A stretch of DNA of 64,000 nucleotides from Bacillota bacterium (GTDB taxonomy: Bacteria > Bacillota > Bacilli > Alicyclobacillales > SLC66): contig JAJZCW010000003.1 of assembly GCA_021828865.1 (NCBI GenBank), forward strand, positions 90,798 through 154,797. The letters are read 5' to 3'. The translations under genes were made by a program, and so were the position numbers. Under the pieces are notes generated by a model. The model searched no databases. It was not told the origin of the DNA and worked only from the letters and a program-made list of their open reading frames with translations. Below are positions 12,281 to 20,011 of this stretch, in pieces. Numbering within the stretch: the first letter of the stretch is position 1; each line of letters begins with the position of its first letter.

Positions 12281-12781
12281 TTACGAAGCGCTACCCGCTT
12301 CTTTTTGTTCTGCGATCTGTTTCGTCGCGTAAGCCAAGTTGCGAAGCGGAGCTTGCAAGACGCTAAGCAACATGGAAAGGAGCCCTTCGCGCGATGGCAG
12401 ATTGGCAAGTTCTTTAATGCCTTCCGCATCCACGAGTTTTCCTTCTACAATGCCACCCTTGATCTCGAGCGCTTTCGCTTTCACCGCGAAATCATTGAGG
12501 ATCTTCGCTGGTTTGACTGCATCCTCAATACCAAACGCAATCGCAGTTGGCCCTTTCAGGAATTCGTCGAGTTCAGAGACGTTCGACTTTGCGGTAGCAA
12601 GACGTGTCAGCGTATTTTTCAGCACGCGGTATTCGATACCCGCTTCGCGCAGTTGTTTACGCAGTTCAGTCACTTCCGCCACGGTGAGACCGCGGTAGTC
12701 GGTGACAATCGCGCTTTTGCTTTGGCTGAGTTTCCCCGCTACTTCTTCCACTAAAGCCGCTTTTTCTTCACGCACACCCAT
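12281..12781 (-). CDS. rplJ: 50S ribosomal protein L10
   Basis: L10 forms the base of the ribosomal stalk and binds L7/L12 dimers through its C-terminal helix. The 166-residue product starts [20 protein letters not shown] and includes the [20 protein letters not shown] and [12 protein letters not shown] blocks typical of the family. A GGGGG site precedes the ATG. It is the first gene after the L10 leader, and L10 with L7/L12 is known to bind such leaders and repress its own synthesis. Confidence 0.98.
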   Translation of the reverse strand: MGVREEKAALVEEVAGKLSQSKSAIVTDYRGLTVAEVTELRKQLREAGIEYRVLKNTLTRLATAKSNVSELDEFLKGPTAIAFGIEDAVKPAKILNDFAVKAKALEIKGGIVEGKLVDAEGIKELANLPSREGLLSMLLSVLQAPLRNLAYATKQIAEQKEAGSAS

Positions 12782-12796
12782 TGGTACACCCCCTTA

Positions 12797-12945
12797 CAAA
12801 AATCAATCGGCCTCCGCCGAAGACGAAGACCGATCCGAAAGGCAATCACGCGAAATTAAGTACATTTCGATTACACCCGTTCAGTGTCCTCGACCTCGGC
12901 AGGCTCATCAGGATTAAGCCGTCAAACGGCACCTGCTGTCTACAG
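12797..12945 (-). promoter_or_regulatory. L10 leader (autoregulatory RNA) with attenuator hairpin
   Basis: The rplA-rplJ spacer, read on the minus strand, carries the conserved L10-leader elements GACAGCAGGTGCC (about 12940-12928) and, beyond a short GCCGTTTGACGGC helix, TTAATCCTG and CTGCCGAGG. This is the kink-turn platform recognised by the L10-L12 complex. About 80 bases downstream an 11-bp hairpin (12834-12806, loop TCTTCGG) is followed by TGATTTTT, an intrinsic terminator just before the rplJ ribosome binding site. Together they look like the transcription-attenuation control known for Firmicute rplJL operons. Confidence 0.88.
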
Positions 12946-13010
12946 TCAGACATACGTTATGCAGTTTATCAAAGCGCCTGCCAGGTTGCAAGCCTAATCA
13001 ATCAGTTCCA

Positions 13011-13688
13011 TTATTGGACGTTGAGCGAAATGCCAGGTCCCATCGTGCTGCTAATACTCACACCACGGACATATTGTCCTTTTGCTGCTGCAGGTTTTGC
13101 CTTTTGCAATGCATCCAGCACCGTGTTGAAGTTTTCTAGTAATTTTTCCGTAGGGAATGAGACTTTACCAAGCACTGCATGCACATTGGCGCCTTTATCC
13201 AATCGGTATTCCACTTTACCAGCTTTGACTTCTTCCACCGCACGCTTCACGTCAAACGTAACCGTTCCGGTTTTAGGATTGGGCATTAAACCGCGTGGTC
13301 CCAGTACGCGACCGAGTTTACCAACGCTCGCCATCATGTCAGGCGTTGCGACTGCGGCATCAAATTCCAACCAACCGCCTGCAATACGGCTGACCAAATC
13401 TTCGTCACCAACTACATCTGCACCGGCTTGTTCCGCTTCCTTTGCCTTGTCGCCCTTTGCAAAAACGACGAGACGGACAGAACGCCCTGTTCCGTTTGGA
13501 AGTACTACCGCGCCGCGGATCTGCTGATCGTTTTTACGCGGGTCTAGTCCCAATCGGAACGCCACTTCCACTGTCGCATCAAACTTGACGGTGGCTGTTT
13601 TTTTCAACAACTCAAACGCCTCTGCTGGATCGTACAGCTTGTCTTTTTCAACGAGCTTTACCGCATCCATGTACTTCTTGCCAGCCAT
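13011..13688 (-). CDS. rplA: 50S ribosomal protein L1
   Basis: L1 forms the mobile L1 stalk that helps release deacylated tRNA from the E site. The ATG at 13688 ([20 protein letters not shown], 225 residues) is preferred: AAGGAGG lies seven bases upstream, whereas the TTG two codons earlier is almost on that site. The conserved block [16 protein letters not shown] (about residues 127-142) is intact. It follows rplK by 82 bases and precedes the L10 leader. Confidence 0.97.
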   Translation of the reverse strand: MAGKKYMDAVKLVEKDKLYDPAEAFELLKKTATVKFDATVEVAFRLGLDPRKNDQQIRGAVVLPNGTGRSVRLVVFAKGDKAKEAEQAGADVVGDEDLVSRIAGGWLEFDAAVATPDMMASVGKLGRVLGPRGLMPNPKTGTVTFDVKRAVEEVKAGKVEYRLDKGANVHAVLGKVSFPTEKLLENFNTVLDALQKAKPAAAKGQYVRGVSISSTMGPGISLNVQ

Positions 13689-13770
13689 GTACAATCCTCC
13701 TTATTGGTGGTCTGCGAAGCGATATGCTGTGCTTGCCGCTTCTCCCACGTGTAAAGGCCACACCCGACCC

Positions 13771-14196
13771 TTACTCGACAACGGTGATACCCATCGAGCG
13801 TGCCGTGCCCTCGATCATGCGCATCGCTGCCTCGACAGTAGCCGCATTGAGGTCGACCATTTTCGTTTCTGCGATTTCGCGAACCTTATCACGCGAAATC
13901 TTGCCCACTTTTTTCTTATTTGGTTCTCCTGATCCCGATTCGATCCCGATTGCTTTTTTGAGCAGGACTGAAGCCGGAGGGGTTTTCAGTTCAAACGTGA
14001 ACGAGCGGTCTTCATAAACCGTGATCACAACCGGGATAATAGTACCCGCTTGATCCGCCGTCCTTGCGTTGAACTCCTTACAAAATTGCATGATGTTAAC
14101 ACCCGCTTGACCCAAAGCCGGACCAATCGGTGGTGCCGGAGTGGCTTTGCCTCCCTGAACCTGGAGTTTGACGAGTTTCATGATTCTCTTTGCCAC
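13771..14196 (-). CDS. rplK: 50S ribosomal protein L11
   Basis: L11 binds the GTPase-associated region of 23S rRNA and is needed for the RelA-type stringent response. The start chosen is GTG 14196, giving [20 protein letters not shown] and 141 residues, the family length. A longer open frame to 14250 has no homology in its first 18 residues, and AGAGAGGTG lies just before the GTG. The proline-rich thiostrepton-site segment [19 protein letters not shown] is intact. The gene follows nusG. Confidence 0.97.
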   Translation of the reverse strand: MAKRIMKLVKLQVQGGKATPAPPIGPALGQAGVNIMQFCKEFNARTADQAGTIIPVVITVYEDRSFTFELKTPPASVLLKKAIGIESGSGEPNKKKVGKISRDKVREIAETKMVDLNAATVEAAMRMIEGTARSMGITVVE

Positions 14197-14306
14197 TGGA
14201 CACACCTCTCTTTCTTCAAAATGTGGTATGACGGGCGCAGGGCACCCCACGACCTCCCACTACGAGCCAATGAACACATCGTAGCCATTGCATACAGCAA
14301 TTTGTA

Positions 14307-14852
14307 TTATAGTTTCTCGATCTGATCAAAATCAAGCTCTACAGGGGTATCCCGTCCAAACATGGAGACGAGCACCCGCACTTTCTGCTTCTCCTGATCA
14401 ATTTCGTCAATGGTACCGACAAAGTCAGCAAACGGACCCGCAATAATCCGAACTGGTTCTTTCAGTTCGAAGTTAAAGCGCATCTTAACCTCCTCTTCAC
14501 CCATATGCCGCATGATCGACATCACTTCGCTAGAATGAAGGGGAATTGGTTTAGAGCCCGCACCACTTGAACCGACAAATCCGGTTACGCCAGGTGTATT
14601 TCTCACCACATACCATGAATCGTCCGTCATAATCATTTCCACCAGCACATACCCAGGGAAAACCTTACGCTTCACCGGGCGGCGCTTGCCGTTCTTGACC
14701 TCGATTTCTTCCTCGGTCGGCACGAGCACTCGGAAGATCTTGTCGGACATGTCCATGGATGCCACTCGGCGCTCCAAATTGTCTTTGACTTTGTTCTCAT
14801 ACCCAGAATACGTGTGTACCACGTACCAGTGCTTTTCCAGTTGATTATCCAT
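14307..14852 (-). CDS. nusG: transcription termination/antitermination factor NusG
   Basis: NusG binds RNA polymerase and affects pausing and elongation. The start chosen is ATG 14852 (MDNQLEKHWYVVHTYSGYEN, 181 residues), matching the usual N-terminus. The C-terminal KOW domain (VRIIAGPFADFVGTIDEID) is intact. The nearest good ribosome binding site, AGGAGG, is over 20 bases away, with a perfect hairpin between (see next entry). An alternative start overlaps the secE stop (ATG 14897-14895) and would add 15 residues without homology. Confidence 0.95.
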   Translation of the reverse strand: MDNQLEKHWYVVHTYSGYENKVKDNLERRVASMDMSDKIFRVLVPTEEEIEVKNGKRRPVKRKVFPGYVLVEMIMTDDSWYVVRNTPGVTGFVGSSGAGSKPIPLHSSEVMSIMRHMGEEEVKMRFNFELKEPVRIIAGPFADFVGTIDEIDQEKQKVRVLVSMFGRDTPVELDFDQIEKL

Positions 14853-14880
14853 TGTCTGCGGGTATGCACCCGCACCTCCT
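14853..14880 (-). promoter_or_regulatory. nusG ribosome binding site separated from its start by a hairpin
   Basis: On the minus strand AGGAGG (14880-14875) is followed at once by the perfect inverted repeat TGCGGGT-GCAT-ACCCGCA (14874-14857), then GACA and the ATG at 14852. If the hairpin forms, the Shine-Dalgarno site is brought to an effective spacing of about four bases plus a helix. If it does not form, the spacing is 22 bases. Whether this is regulatory is inference. Confidence 0.55.
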
Positions 14881-14889
14881 GATATAATC

Positions 14890-15123
14890 TCACCCATTGG
14901 CGATGCCAATTGCCTGTAACCCGCGCGTCACGAGCACATCGAAACCGTAGGTCAAGAGAAACAACACCACGGAAAGACCAACGACTGTCAACGTGTCTGC
15001 CACCAGTTCTTTGCGCCTTGGCCAGCGCACTTTTCTCATTTCCGCGAATACTTCCCGAAAATACGTAAAAACGGACCCGTTAACCGAGGTCCTTTCACTC
15101 ACGTGCTCGGAGGAATCATTCAC
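14890..15123 (-). CDS. secE: preprotein translocase subunit SecE
   Basis: SecE is the small essential clamp subunit of the SecYEG channel. The 77-residue protein has the family form: a charged N-terminal amphipathic stretch (YFREVFAEMRKVRWPRRKEL, about residues 21-40) followed by one membrane helix (TVVGLSVVLFLLTYGFDVLV, about residues 46-65). RKVRWP is the diagnostic SecE motif. It lies between rpmG and nusG, as in most bacteria. Confidence 0.95.
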   Translation of the reverse strand: MNDSSEHVSERTSVNGSVFTYFREVFAEMRKVRWPRRKELVADTLTVVGLSVVLFLLTYGFDVLVTRGLQAIGIANG

Positions 15124-15165
15124 TACCCTTGCACCTCCCTGACTCGCCGCTGAATCATGAAACCG

Positions 15166-15315
15166 TTAGCGGGTTTCGCGGTGAATGGTATGAGTGTTAC
15201 AATACCGACAGAATTTCTTAAATTCAACACGGTCGGGATTGTTTTTCTTGTTTTTAACGGATGTATAGTTTCGCTGTTTGCATTCCGTACAAGCCATGGT
15301 GATAGTCACACGCAT
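15166..15315 (-). CDS. rpmG: 50S ribosomal protein L33, zinc-binding type
   Basis: A 49-residue protein too short for most ORF lists. The ATG at 15315 has a strong GAGGAGGTG ribosome binding site. The translation reads [20 protein letters not shown] and continues with [19 protein letters not shown], ending HRETR. The two CxxC pairs (CTEC and CRYC) mark the zinc-containing form of L33. It is the first gene after the promoter at 15355-15384 and leads into secE-nusG. Confidence 0.95.
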   Translation of the reverse strand: MRVTITMACTECKQRNYTSVKNKKNNPDRVEFKKFCRYCNTHTIHRETR

Positions 15316-15354
15316 GCGGAACACCTCCTCCCGCAATCGAAAAATTCCCCGAAT

Positions 15355-15384
15355 ACTTTATCATAGGAATGTTTGTAAAGTCAA
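15355..15384 (-). promoter_or_regulatory. sigma-A promoter for rpmG-secE-nusG
   Basis: TTGACT (15384-15379) and TAAAGT (15360-15355) are separated by 18 bases, with a TG just upstream of the -10 (TGATAAAGT). It lies about 40 bases before the rpmG start and downstream of the sigH terminator, the right place to restart transcription for the secretion and ribosomal genes. Found by eye; no start site has been mapped. Confidence 0.65.
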
Positions 15385-15431
15385 TCTGATTCTACTGATT
15401 CACTAGTTTAGACCAGTTTGCCTTCCCTTAA

Positions 15432-15462
15432 CCAAAAAACCGTCCAGTCTATGCTAGACGGT
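15432..15462 (-). terminator. intrinsic terminator overlapping the 3' end of sigH
   Basis: ACCGTC (from 15462) and GACGGT (to 15439) form the core stem and are followed by TTTTTT on the minus strand. The ascending arm lies inside the last codons of sigH (GACCGTCTAGCATAG), so the coding end doubles as terminator stem. It separates sigH from rpmG-secE-nusG. Confidence 0.75.
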
Positions 15463-16093
15463 CTTCCAAATACTTCTCCAGCTTTCGTTTCACGCGCTGC
15501 AATGCGTTGTCTATCGACTTCACATGGCGACTCAAATCAACGGCGATCTCTTGATAAGATCTCCCGTCTAGATAAAGCATGAGCACATTGCGCTCCAGTT
15601 CACTGAGTAACTCGCCCATCTTGTACTCAATGTCTGAAAATTCTTCTTGGTGGATGATTAATTCTTCCGGATCCGCCACTCTCACTCCGCCAATGACGTC
15701 CATCAGCGTGCGATCCGAATCCTCATCATAAATAGGCTTGTCCAGCGATATATAGGAATTCAGCGGCACATGCTTTTGCCTCGTTGCTGTTTTAATGGCT
15801 GTAATAATTTGACGTGTGATGCAAAGCTCCGCAAACGCCTTAAAAGAGGCCAACTTGTCGTCCCGGTAATCACGTATGGCTTTATAGAGGCCGATCATAC
15901 CTTCCTGTACGATGTCTTCGCGATCTGCACCAATCAAAAAATAGGAACGCGCCTTGCCTCTGACGAAGCTCTTGTATTTGTGAATCAAAAATTCAAGCGC
16001 TTCACCGTCACCAACCCGCACAAACTCTACCAAATCTTCATCCGGGATATCTTCTAGATTTCGTCCAAATGTGGGCGAAAGTTCCACCACCAC
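15449..16093 (-). CDS. sigH: RNA polymerase sigma factor SigH (sigma-30 type)
   Basis: A sigma-70 family factor of about 214 residues. Region 2 is seen in REDIVQEGMIGLYKAIRDYR, and region 4 in the C-terminal helix-turn-helix with SYQEIAVDLSRHVKSIDNAL. In Bacillus, SigH directs early stationary-phase, competence and sporulation transcription, and sigH sits just before rpmG-secE-nusG as here. The likely start is the GTG at 16093 with GGGGGG six bases upstream; the frame is open to 16123. The B. subtilis neighbour rae1 (yacP) is missing between rlmB and sigH. Confidence 0.92.
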   Translation of the reverse strand: MVVELSPTFGRNLEDIPDEDLVEFVRVGDGEALEFLIHKYKSFVRGKARSYFLIGADREDIVQEGMIGLYKAIRDYRDDKLASFKAFAELCITRQIITAIKTATRQKHVPLNSYISLDKPIYDEDSDRTLMDVIGGVRVADPEELIIHQEEFSDIEYKMGELLSELERNVLMLYLDGRSYQEIAVDLSRHVKSIDNALQRVKRKLEKYLEDRLA

Positions 16094-16199
16094 GCCTATC
16101 CCCCCGGAGAGTCTATCTAGCAATCAGTATTGACAGTATACAAGATTACTTCCAGCAGGGTCAATCCAGAAATCGTTTTCATACCAAAAGTTTCCGAAA

Positions 16200-17240
16200 T
16201 TAGTTGCTCTTTTGTCGAACAGCATCGTATAGGAGAACGGCAGCTGCCACCCCTGCATTCAAAGAATTTAATTCGCCCCGCATCGGCAGCTTGACCAAAA
16301 AGTCACAATGTTCCGCCACCAATCGGCCCATCCCACTTCCTTCACTGCCAATCACAAAGACAATGGGCCCAGTGAGATCCATTTGCCAGTAGTTTTCCTT
16401 CGCACTTGCATCTGCCCCCACGACCCAATAGCCGTGCTCTTTAAGCTCAGCGATCGCCTGACTAAGGTTTGCCACCCTCGCCACAGGGACATGCTCTATC
16501 GCGCCAGCAGATGCTTTCGCTACAGTGCCTGTGAGCGGAACTGCCCTGCGCTTAGGAATTATCACACCAGCCGCACCAGCACCGTCTGCGGATCTCAGGA
16601 TGGCACCAAAGTTCATCGGATCGACAATCCCGTCAAGCAGCAATATAGGGGCATTTTTTTTCGCCTTTGAACGAGCGATGATATCGCTTAGTTCCACGTA
16701 TTCTTTGGCCGCAATGTATGCGAGGAGCCCCTGGTGTGTCGCCTTGTTGGAGAGTTCATCCAGCTTGGCCCTGGACACCGTTTGCACAAACGCGCCCTGC
16801 GCCTTCACCTGCGCAATGATGTCTCCCAGAGAACTATTGATGAGGCCATCCTGCACGAGCACCTTATTAATCGGACGATTGCTTTTTATTGCCTCAAGGA
16901 TTGCCCTGCGCCCTACGATGTACTCCATTGGCGCGGCCTCTGCACGTTCTTCCCGTTTCGCGCCACCACGTCCATCGCGGCGAGTGTCACGCCTTCCGCC
17001 TTGCTCGCGATCAGGCCTACCCCCATTTGACTTTCCGCGCGCCGGAAAAGAACGCCTACCCCTTCCTTCACTGCCTCTTTCGTCACTTCTTGCGCTCGTT
17101 GCGCTTGAAAAATCCCGGCCTTTTGAACCTGCAGCTTGTCCTTTATACCCCGAGCTTTGACCTCTGGTGCCTGTGCTTTGATCTCTCGCACCTGAACTTT
17201 GACCTCTTCGGCCAAATGTGGATTGCTGACGGTTGTTCAC
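16200..17240 (-). CDS. rlmB: 23S rRNA 2'-O-ribose methyltransferase RlmB with long basic N-terminal extension
   Basis: A SpoU/TrmH-family (SPOUT, knotted) methyltransferase that modifies a 23S rRNA guanosine. Residues about 100-346 form the usual enzyme: substrate-binding domain from YIVGRRAILEAIKSN, then the SPOUT motifs ILLLDGIVDPMNFGAILRSA, FVIGSEGSGMGRLV and LNSLNAGVAAAVLLYDAVR. The first ~100 residues are unusual: Arg/Gly/Ser-rich, with degenerate SSGxRGQ-type repeats and no hydrophobic core, so probably disordered and RNA-binding. The GTG start overlaps the mrnC stop (GTGA) and has AAGGAGG. It is the last gene of the cysE-cysS-mrnC-rlmB run. Confidence 0.92.
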   Translation of the reverse strand: MNNRQQSTFGRRGQSSGARDQSTGTRGQSSGYKGQAAGSKGRDFSSATSARSDERGSEGRGRRSFPARGKSNGGRPDREQGGRRDTRRDGRGGAKREERAEAAPMEYIVGRRAILEAIKSNRPINKVLVQDGLINSSLGDIIAQVKAQGAFVQTVSRAKLDELSNKATHQGLLAYIAAKEYVELSDIIARSKAKKNAPILLLDGIVDPMNFGAILRSADGAGAAGVIIPKRRAVPLTGTVAKASAGAIEHVPVARVANLSQAIAELKEHGYWVVGADASAKENYWQMDLTGPIVFVIGSEGSGMGRLVAEHCDFLVKLPMRGELNSLNAGVAAAVLLYDAVRQKSN

Positions 17241-17632
17241 TTGTTTTCCTCCTTAGTAAAATAAAGTTGCTCTAACACTTCTTGTAGCCTCTCCGTCTTA
17301 CCGCTCAAGTACAGATACCCAAGCAGCGCCTCGACGCCCGTGCTCGCCCGGTAGTCCGTCACCTTCGCGTGGTGCCTTGTCGAGCCAGACTTGGCGTTGC
17401 GCCCACGCTTCACGATCAACTGCTCTCGCTCCGAGAGCGTCTCCACGATCGCATATAATCGATCCGCTTGGTTTTCCGCGCGCACCTGACTCACCGCCAA
17501 TTGATGCAGCTTGCGCATCTTGCGCTCGCCGCCAAGCACGAGGCGTGTCCTCACTTCCATTTCCCACACCGCATCGCCAATATAGGCGAGGATGAGCGGA
17601 GACAGCAGATAAGCCTCTTCTTCACTCAGCAT
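17237..17632 (-). CDS. mrnC: Mini-ribonuclease 3
   Basis: Mini-III is an RNase III catalytic domain without a dsRNA-binding domain; in B. subtilis it matures the ends of 23S rRNA. The 131-residue protein has LAYIGDAVWEMEVRTRLV (about residues 15-32), containing the catalytic acidic residues, and the downstream GVEALLGYLYLSGKTERL helix. It follows the cysS stop by one base and overlaps rlmB by four, an arrangement conserved in Bacilli and consistent with coupled translation. Confidence 0.95.
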   Translation of the reverse strand: MLSEEEAYLLSPLILAYIGDAVWEMEVRTRLVLGGERKMRKLHQLAVSQVRAENQADRLYAIVETLSEREQLIVKRGRNAKSGSTRHHAKVTDYRASTGVEALLGYLYLSGKTERLQEVLEQLYFTKEENK

Positions 17633-17633
17633 C

Positions 17634-19028
17634 CTAATCCCGCCACCACCGGGTGCCTTGCGCCGTATCCTCGACGTGTACGCCCATTTTTATGAGTTCA
17701 TCCCTGATCTCATCGCTTTTCGCAAAGTTTCTAGCTAGTCGAGCCTGTGTCCGCTCTGCCACGAGTCGCTCAATCTCTTCTTTATCCGATGCCCTCTCCT
17801 GCTGTTCGAGTCCGTATAGTTCAAGCCACGAGTCCAGTTTTTCCTTATAGGAGAGGAGTCCCTTTCTGGTGATCTCATCTGAGCGCAGGTAGAGATTGAT
17901 CTCTCGCACTAAGTCAAAAAGTACCCCAGTGGCGATCGCGGAGTTAAAGTCATCGTCCATCGCTTCGACCAGTCGGTTTTCAAAATCAGACAAATCAATC
18001 GCTTCACCCTCCGGCAAGTAAGGCGATTTCAGTCGTAGCACCACATGCTCATAGCTCGCGTCGATCCGTTGCATGGCCGCCATCATTTGTTGCATCACAT
18101 CATCCGAAAAGTTGATGGGATTCCGGTATTGAGCTGAAATAAGGAACAGTCGTAGCGCCCTGGGGTCGTATTTTTTCGCTAAATCCCGCACATTGATGCT
18201 GTTGCCAAGGGACTTCGACATTTTCTCGTTGTTGATATTAATATACCCATTATGCATGAAATACCTGGCAAGCGGCTCACCAAGCAGCGATTCACTCTGG
18301 GCAATCTCGTTTTCGTGGTGGGGAAAAATCAGATCGTGCCCACCGCCATGTATGTCAATGTGATCACCTAGGTGCTTATGAATCATCGCCGAGCACTCGA
18401 TGTGCCAACCCGGTCTGCCTTTGCCCCATGGGCTATCCCACCACGGCTCGCCCGGCTTGGCGGCTTTCCAGAGCACGAAATCAGTCGCATGGCGTTTGTA
18501 ATCGGAGACTTCCACGCGACTGCCGGAGAGGAGTTCATCGAGCGATTGCTTCGATAGTTTCCCGTATTCTTTGAACTTTGGCGTCTCAAAGAGCACATCG
18601 CCGCCCGCCACATAGGCGTAACCTGTCTGAACCAGTCCATCAATGAAGGCAATAATCTCCTCCATCGTTCCCGTCACACGCGGGTGCACATCCGCCTCCT
18701 CGATGCCGATCGTTTTCGCATCGATGAAATACTCTTCGATAAACCGATTCGCCACCGCTTCCACCGTGGTTTTCAGTTCATTTGCCTTATTAATAAGCTT
18801 ATCGTCGACGTCCGTAAAGTTCTGCACAAACTTCACTTCATACCCGCGATACTTTAGGTAGCGCCGGATCATGTCAAAGGTCACAAATGCCCTTGCATTG
18901 CCGATGTGAAAAAAATTATAGACTGTGGGGCCGCACGAATACATTTTGACGACCCCGGGTTCAATCGTCTCGAGTGTCTCTTTTTTCCCCGTCAATGAGT
19001 TATACAACCGAATGGCCAAATTGTTCAC
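17634..19028 (-). CDS. cysS: cysteinyl-tRNA synthetase
   Basis: A class I aminoacyl-tRNA synthetase that charges tRNA-Cys, 464 residues. The zinc ligand MYSCGPTVYNFFHIGNARAF (about residues 29-48) includes the HIGH-type motif as HIGN. The second zinc segment is WHIECSAMIHKHLGDHIDIH, and KMSKS (KMSKSLGN, about residue 267) is the ATP-loop. The C-terminal anticodon-binding domain is present. The ORF begins 29 bases before the end of cysE, so translation is probably coupled. The pair lies downstream of a cysteine T-box. Confidence 0.98.
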   Translation of the reverse strand: MNNLAIRLYNSLTGKKETLETIEPGVVKMYSCGPTVYNFFHIGNARAFVTFDMIRRYLKYRGYEVKFVQNFTDVDDKLINKANELKTTVEAVANRFIEEYFIDAKTIGIEEADVHPRVTGTMEEIIAFIDGLVQTGYAYVAGGDVLFETPKFKEYGKLSKQSLDELLSGSRVEVSDYKRHATDFVLWKAAKPGEPWWDSPWGKGRPGWHIECSAMIHKHLGDHIDIHGGGHDLIFPHHENEIAQSESLLGEPLARYFMHNGYININNEKMSKSLGNSINVRDLAKKYDPRALRLFLISAQYRNPINFSDDVMQQMMAAMQRIDASYEHVVLRLKSPYLPEGEAIDLSDFENRLVEAMDDDFNSAIATGVLFDLVREINLYLRSDEITRKGLLSYKEKLDSWLELYGLEQQERASDKEEIERLVAERTQARLARNFAKSDEIRDELIKMGVHVEDTAQGTRWWRD

Positions 19029-19683
19029 CTTCCTTAGTCTTTCGAAGCAACTCTTCCATTTCAGCCAACCGCTGCTCCAATTCTTCCACGCGGTCTTCCA
19101 ACTGCCTGCATTCTTCGCCGATCACATCAGGCAGGTCAGTCTGATTCAAATCGTCTTCGACTCGCTTTCCGTCTTGCACCACGACCCTAGCAGGAATGCC
19201 GACTACTGTCGAATTTGGTGGCACAGGATGAAGCACAATCGACCCTGCCCCCACCTTCGCATAATCACCCACCGTCAGCGACCCGAGCACCTTCGCGCCT
19301 GTCGCAACGAGCACGTGATTGCCTAGTGTGGGATGGCGCTTGCCTTTTTCCTTGCCCGTACCGCCGAGTGTGACGCCCTGATACAGCACTACGTAATCGC
19401 CGACGATCGCCGTCTCCCCAATCACCACGCCAGAGCCGTGATCGATAAAAAGACATCGCCCGATCTTCGCGCCAGGGTGAATCTCAATCCCCGTGATAAA
19501 CCTCGCAAACTGTGAAATGATCCTCGCCAAAGTGAACCACTTGATCAGGTAAAAAAAGTGGGATATCCGATAAAACCACACCGCATGCAATCCAGAATAG
19601 GTCAAAAAAATCTCAAAACTAGAACGCGCCGCCGGGTCCATTTCCTTGACAAAGGCGATGTCTTCGCGAATTCGTCGAAACAT
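19000..19683 (-). CDS. cysE: serine O-acetyltransferase
   Basis: Makes O-acetylserine, the acceptor for sulfide in cysteine synthesis. The 227-residue protein has an N-terminal helical region and then left-handed parallel beta-helix hexapeptide repeats (IHPGAKIGRCLFIDHGSGVV, GETAIVGDYVVLYQGVTLGG, TGKEKGKRHPTLGNHVLVAT). The catalytic histidines of DHGSG and GKRHPTLG are present. A coiled, charged C-terminal tail (RVEELEQRLAEMEELLRK) extends past the usual length. The ATG has AAAAGGAGGG. Transcription is expected to be under the cysteine T-box just upstream, shared with cysS. Confidence 0.96.
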   Translation of the reverse strand: MFRRIREDIAFVKEMDPAARSSFEIFLTYSGLHAVWFYRISHFFYLIKWFTLARIISQFARFITGIEIHPGAKIGRCLFIDHGSGVVIGETAIVGDYVVLYQGVTLGGTGKEKGKRHPTLGNHVLVATGAKVLGSLTVGDYAKVGAGSIVLHPVPPNSTVVGIPARVVVQDGKRVEDDLNQTDLPDVIGEECRQLEDRVEELEQRLAEMEELLRKTKEGEQFGHSVV

Positions 19684-19706
19684 CCTGCAACCCTCCTTTT
19701 ATCCAT

Positions 19707-19978
19707 AAAAAAACCGCTCTGAGCCCACTCAGAGACGGTATTCCCGCGGTTCCACTCTGTTTTGCGTCATCGTGCCAAAAGCCAAATGCAGCACATGCGC
19801 ACACTTTTACTGGCGTTAACGGGCCACCGTCGGGTTTTACTACAGAAACACATGTCGCCTCTGGTTCTTCCCGCTCGCGCCAGGGGCATTCTGCGGATTG
19901 CCGCTATCCCCATTCCCAGCCTGTCGCAAGACAGAGAGGACTCTCTGTAGGGGCAATGACCGCATACTCTTCCTAGCG
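19707..19978 (-). promoter_or_regulatory. T-box riboswitch, cysteine specifier, controlling cysE-cysS
   Basis: On the minus strand Stem I closes with CGCTAGG (19978-19972) and CCTGGCG. Above the base helix the internal loop has AGTA on the 5' side and GAATGCC on the 3' side; above that TGCGG pairs with CCGCA and ATTGCC with GGCAAT. AGTA/GAA is the loop-E motif that presents the specifier, so the codon read is TGC (19888-19886), cysteine. The T-box sequence AGAGTGGAACCGCGG is at 19758-19744. The terminator is ACCGTCTCTGAG/CTCAGAGCGGT with TTTTTTT (19739-19707). Uncharged tRNA-Cys should stabilise the antiterminator. Confidence 0.95.
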
Positions 19979-20011
19979 TTCGATTGATCAACTATTTCGT
20001 TATGTTTATTC

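Noticed and set aside
12781..13527. 248-codon plus-strand frame opposite rplA and the L10 leader
   Set aside because: It runs antisense through a conserved leader RNA and rplA, and the protein looks low-complexity and unlike any family.
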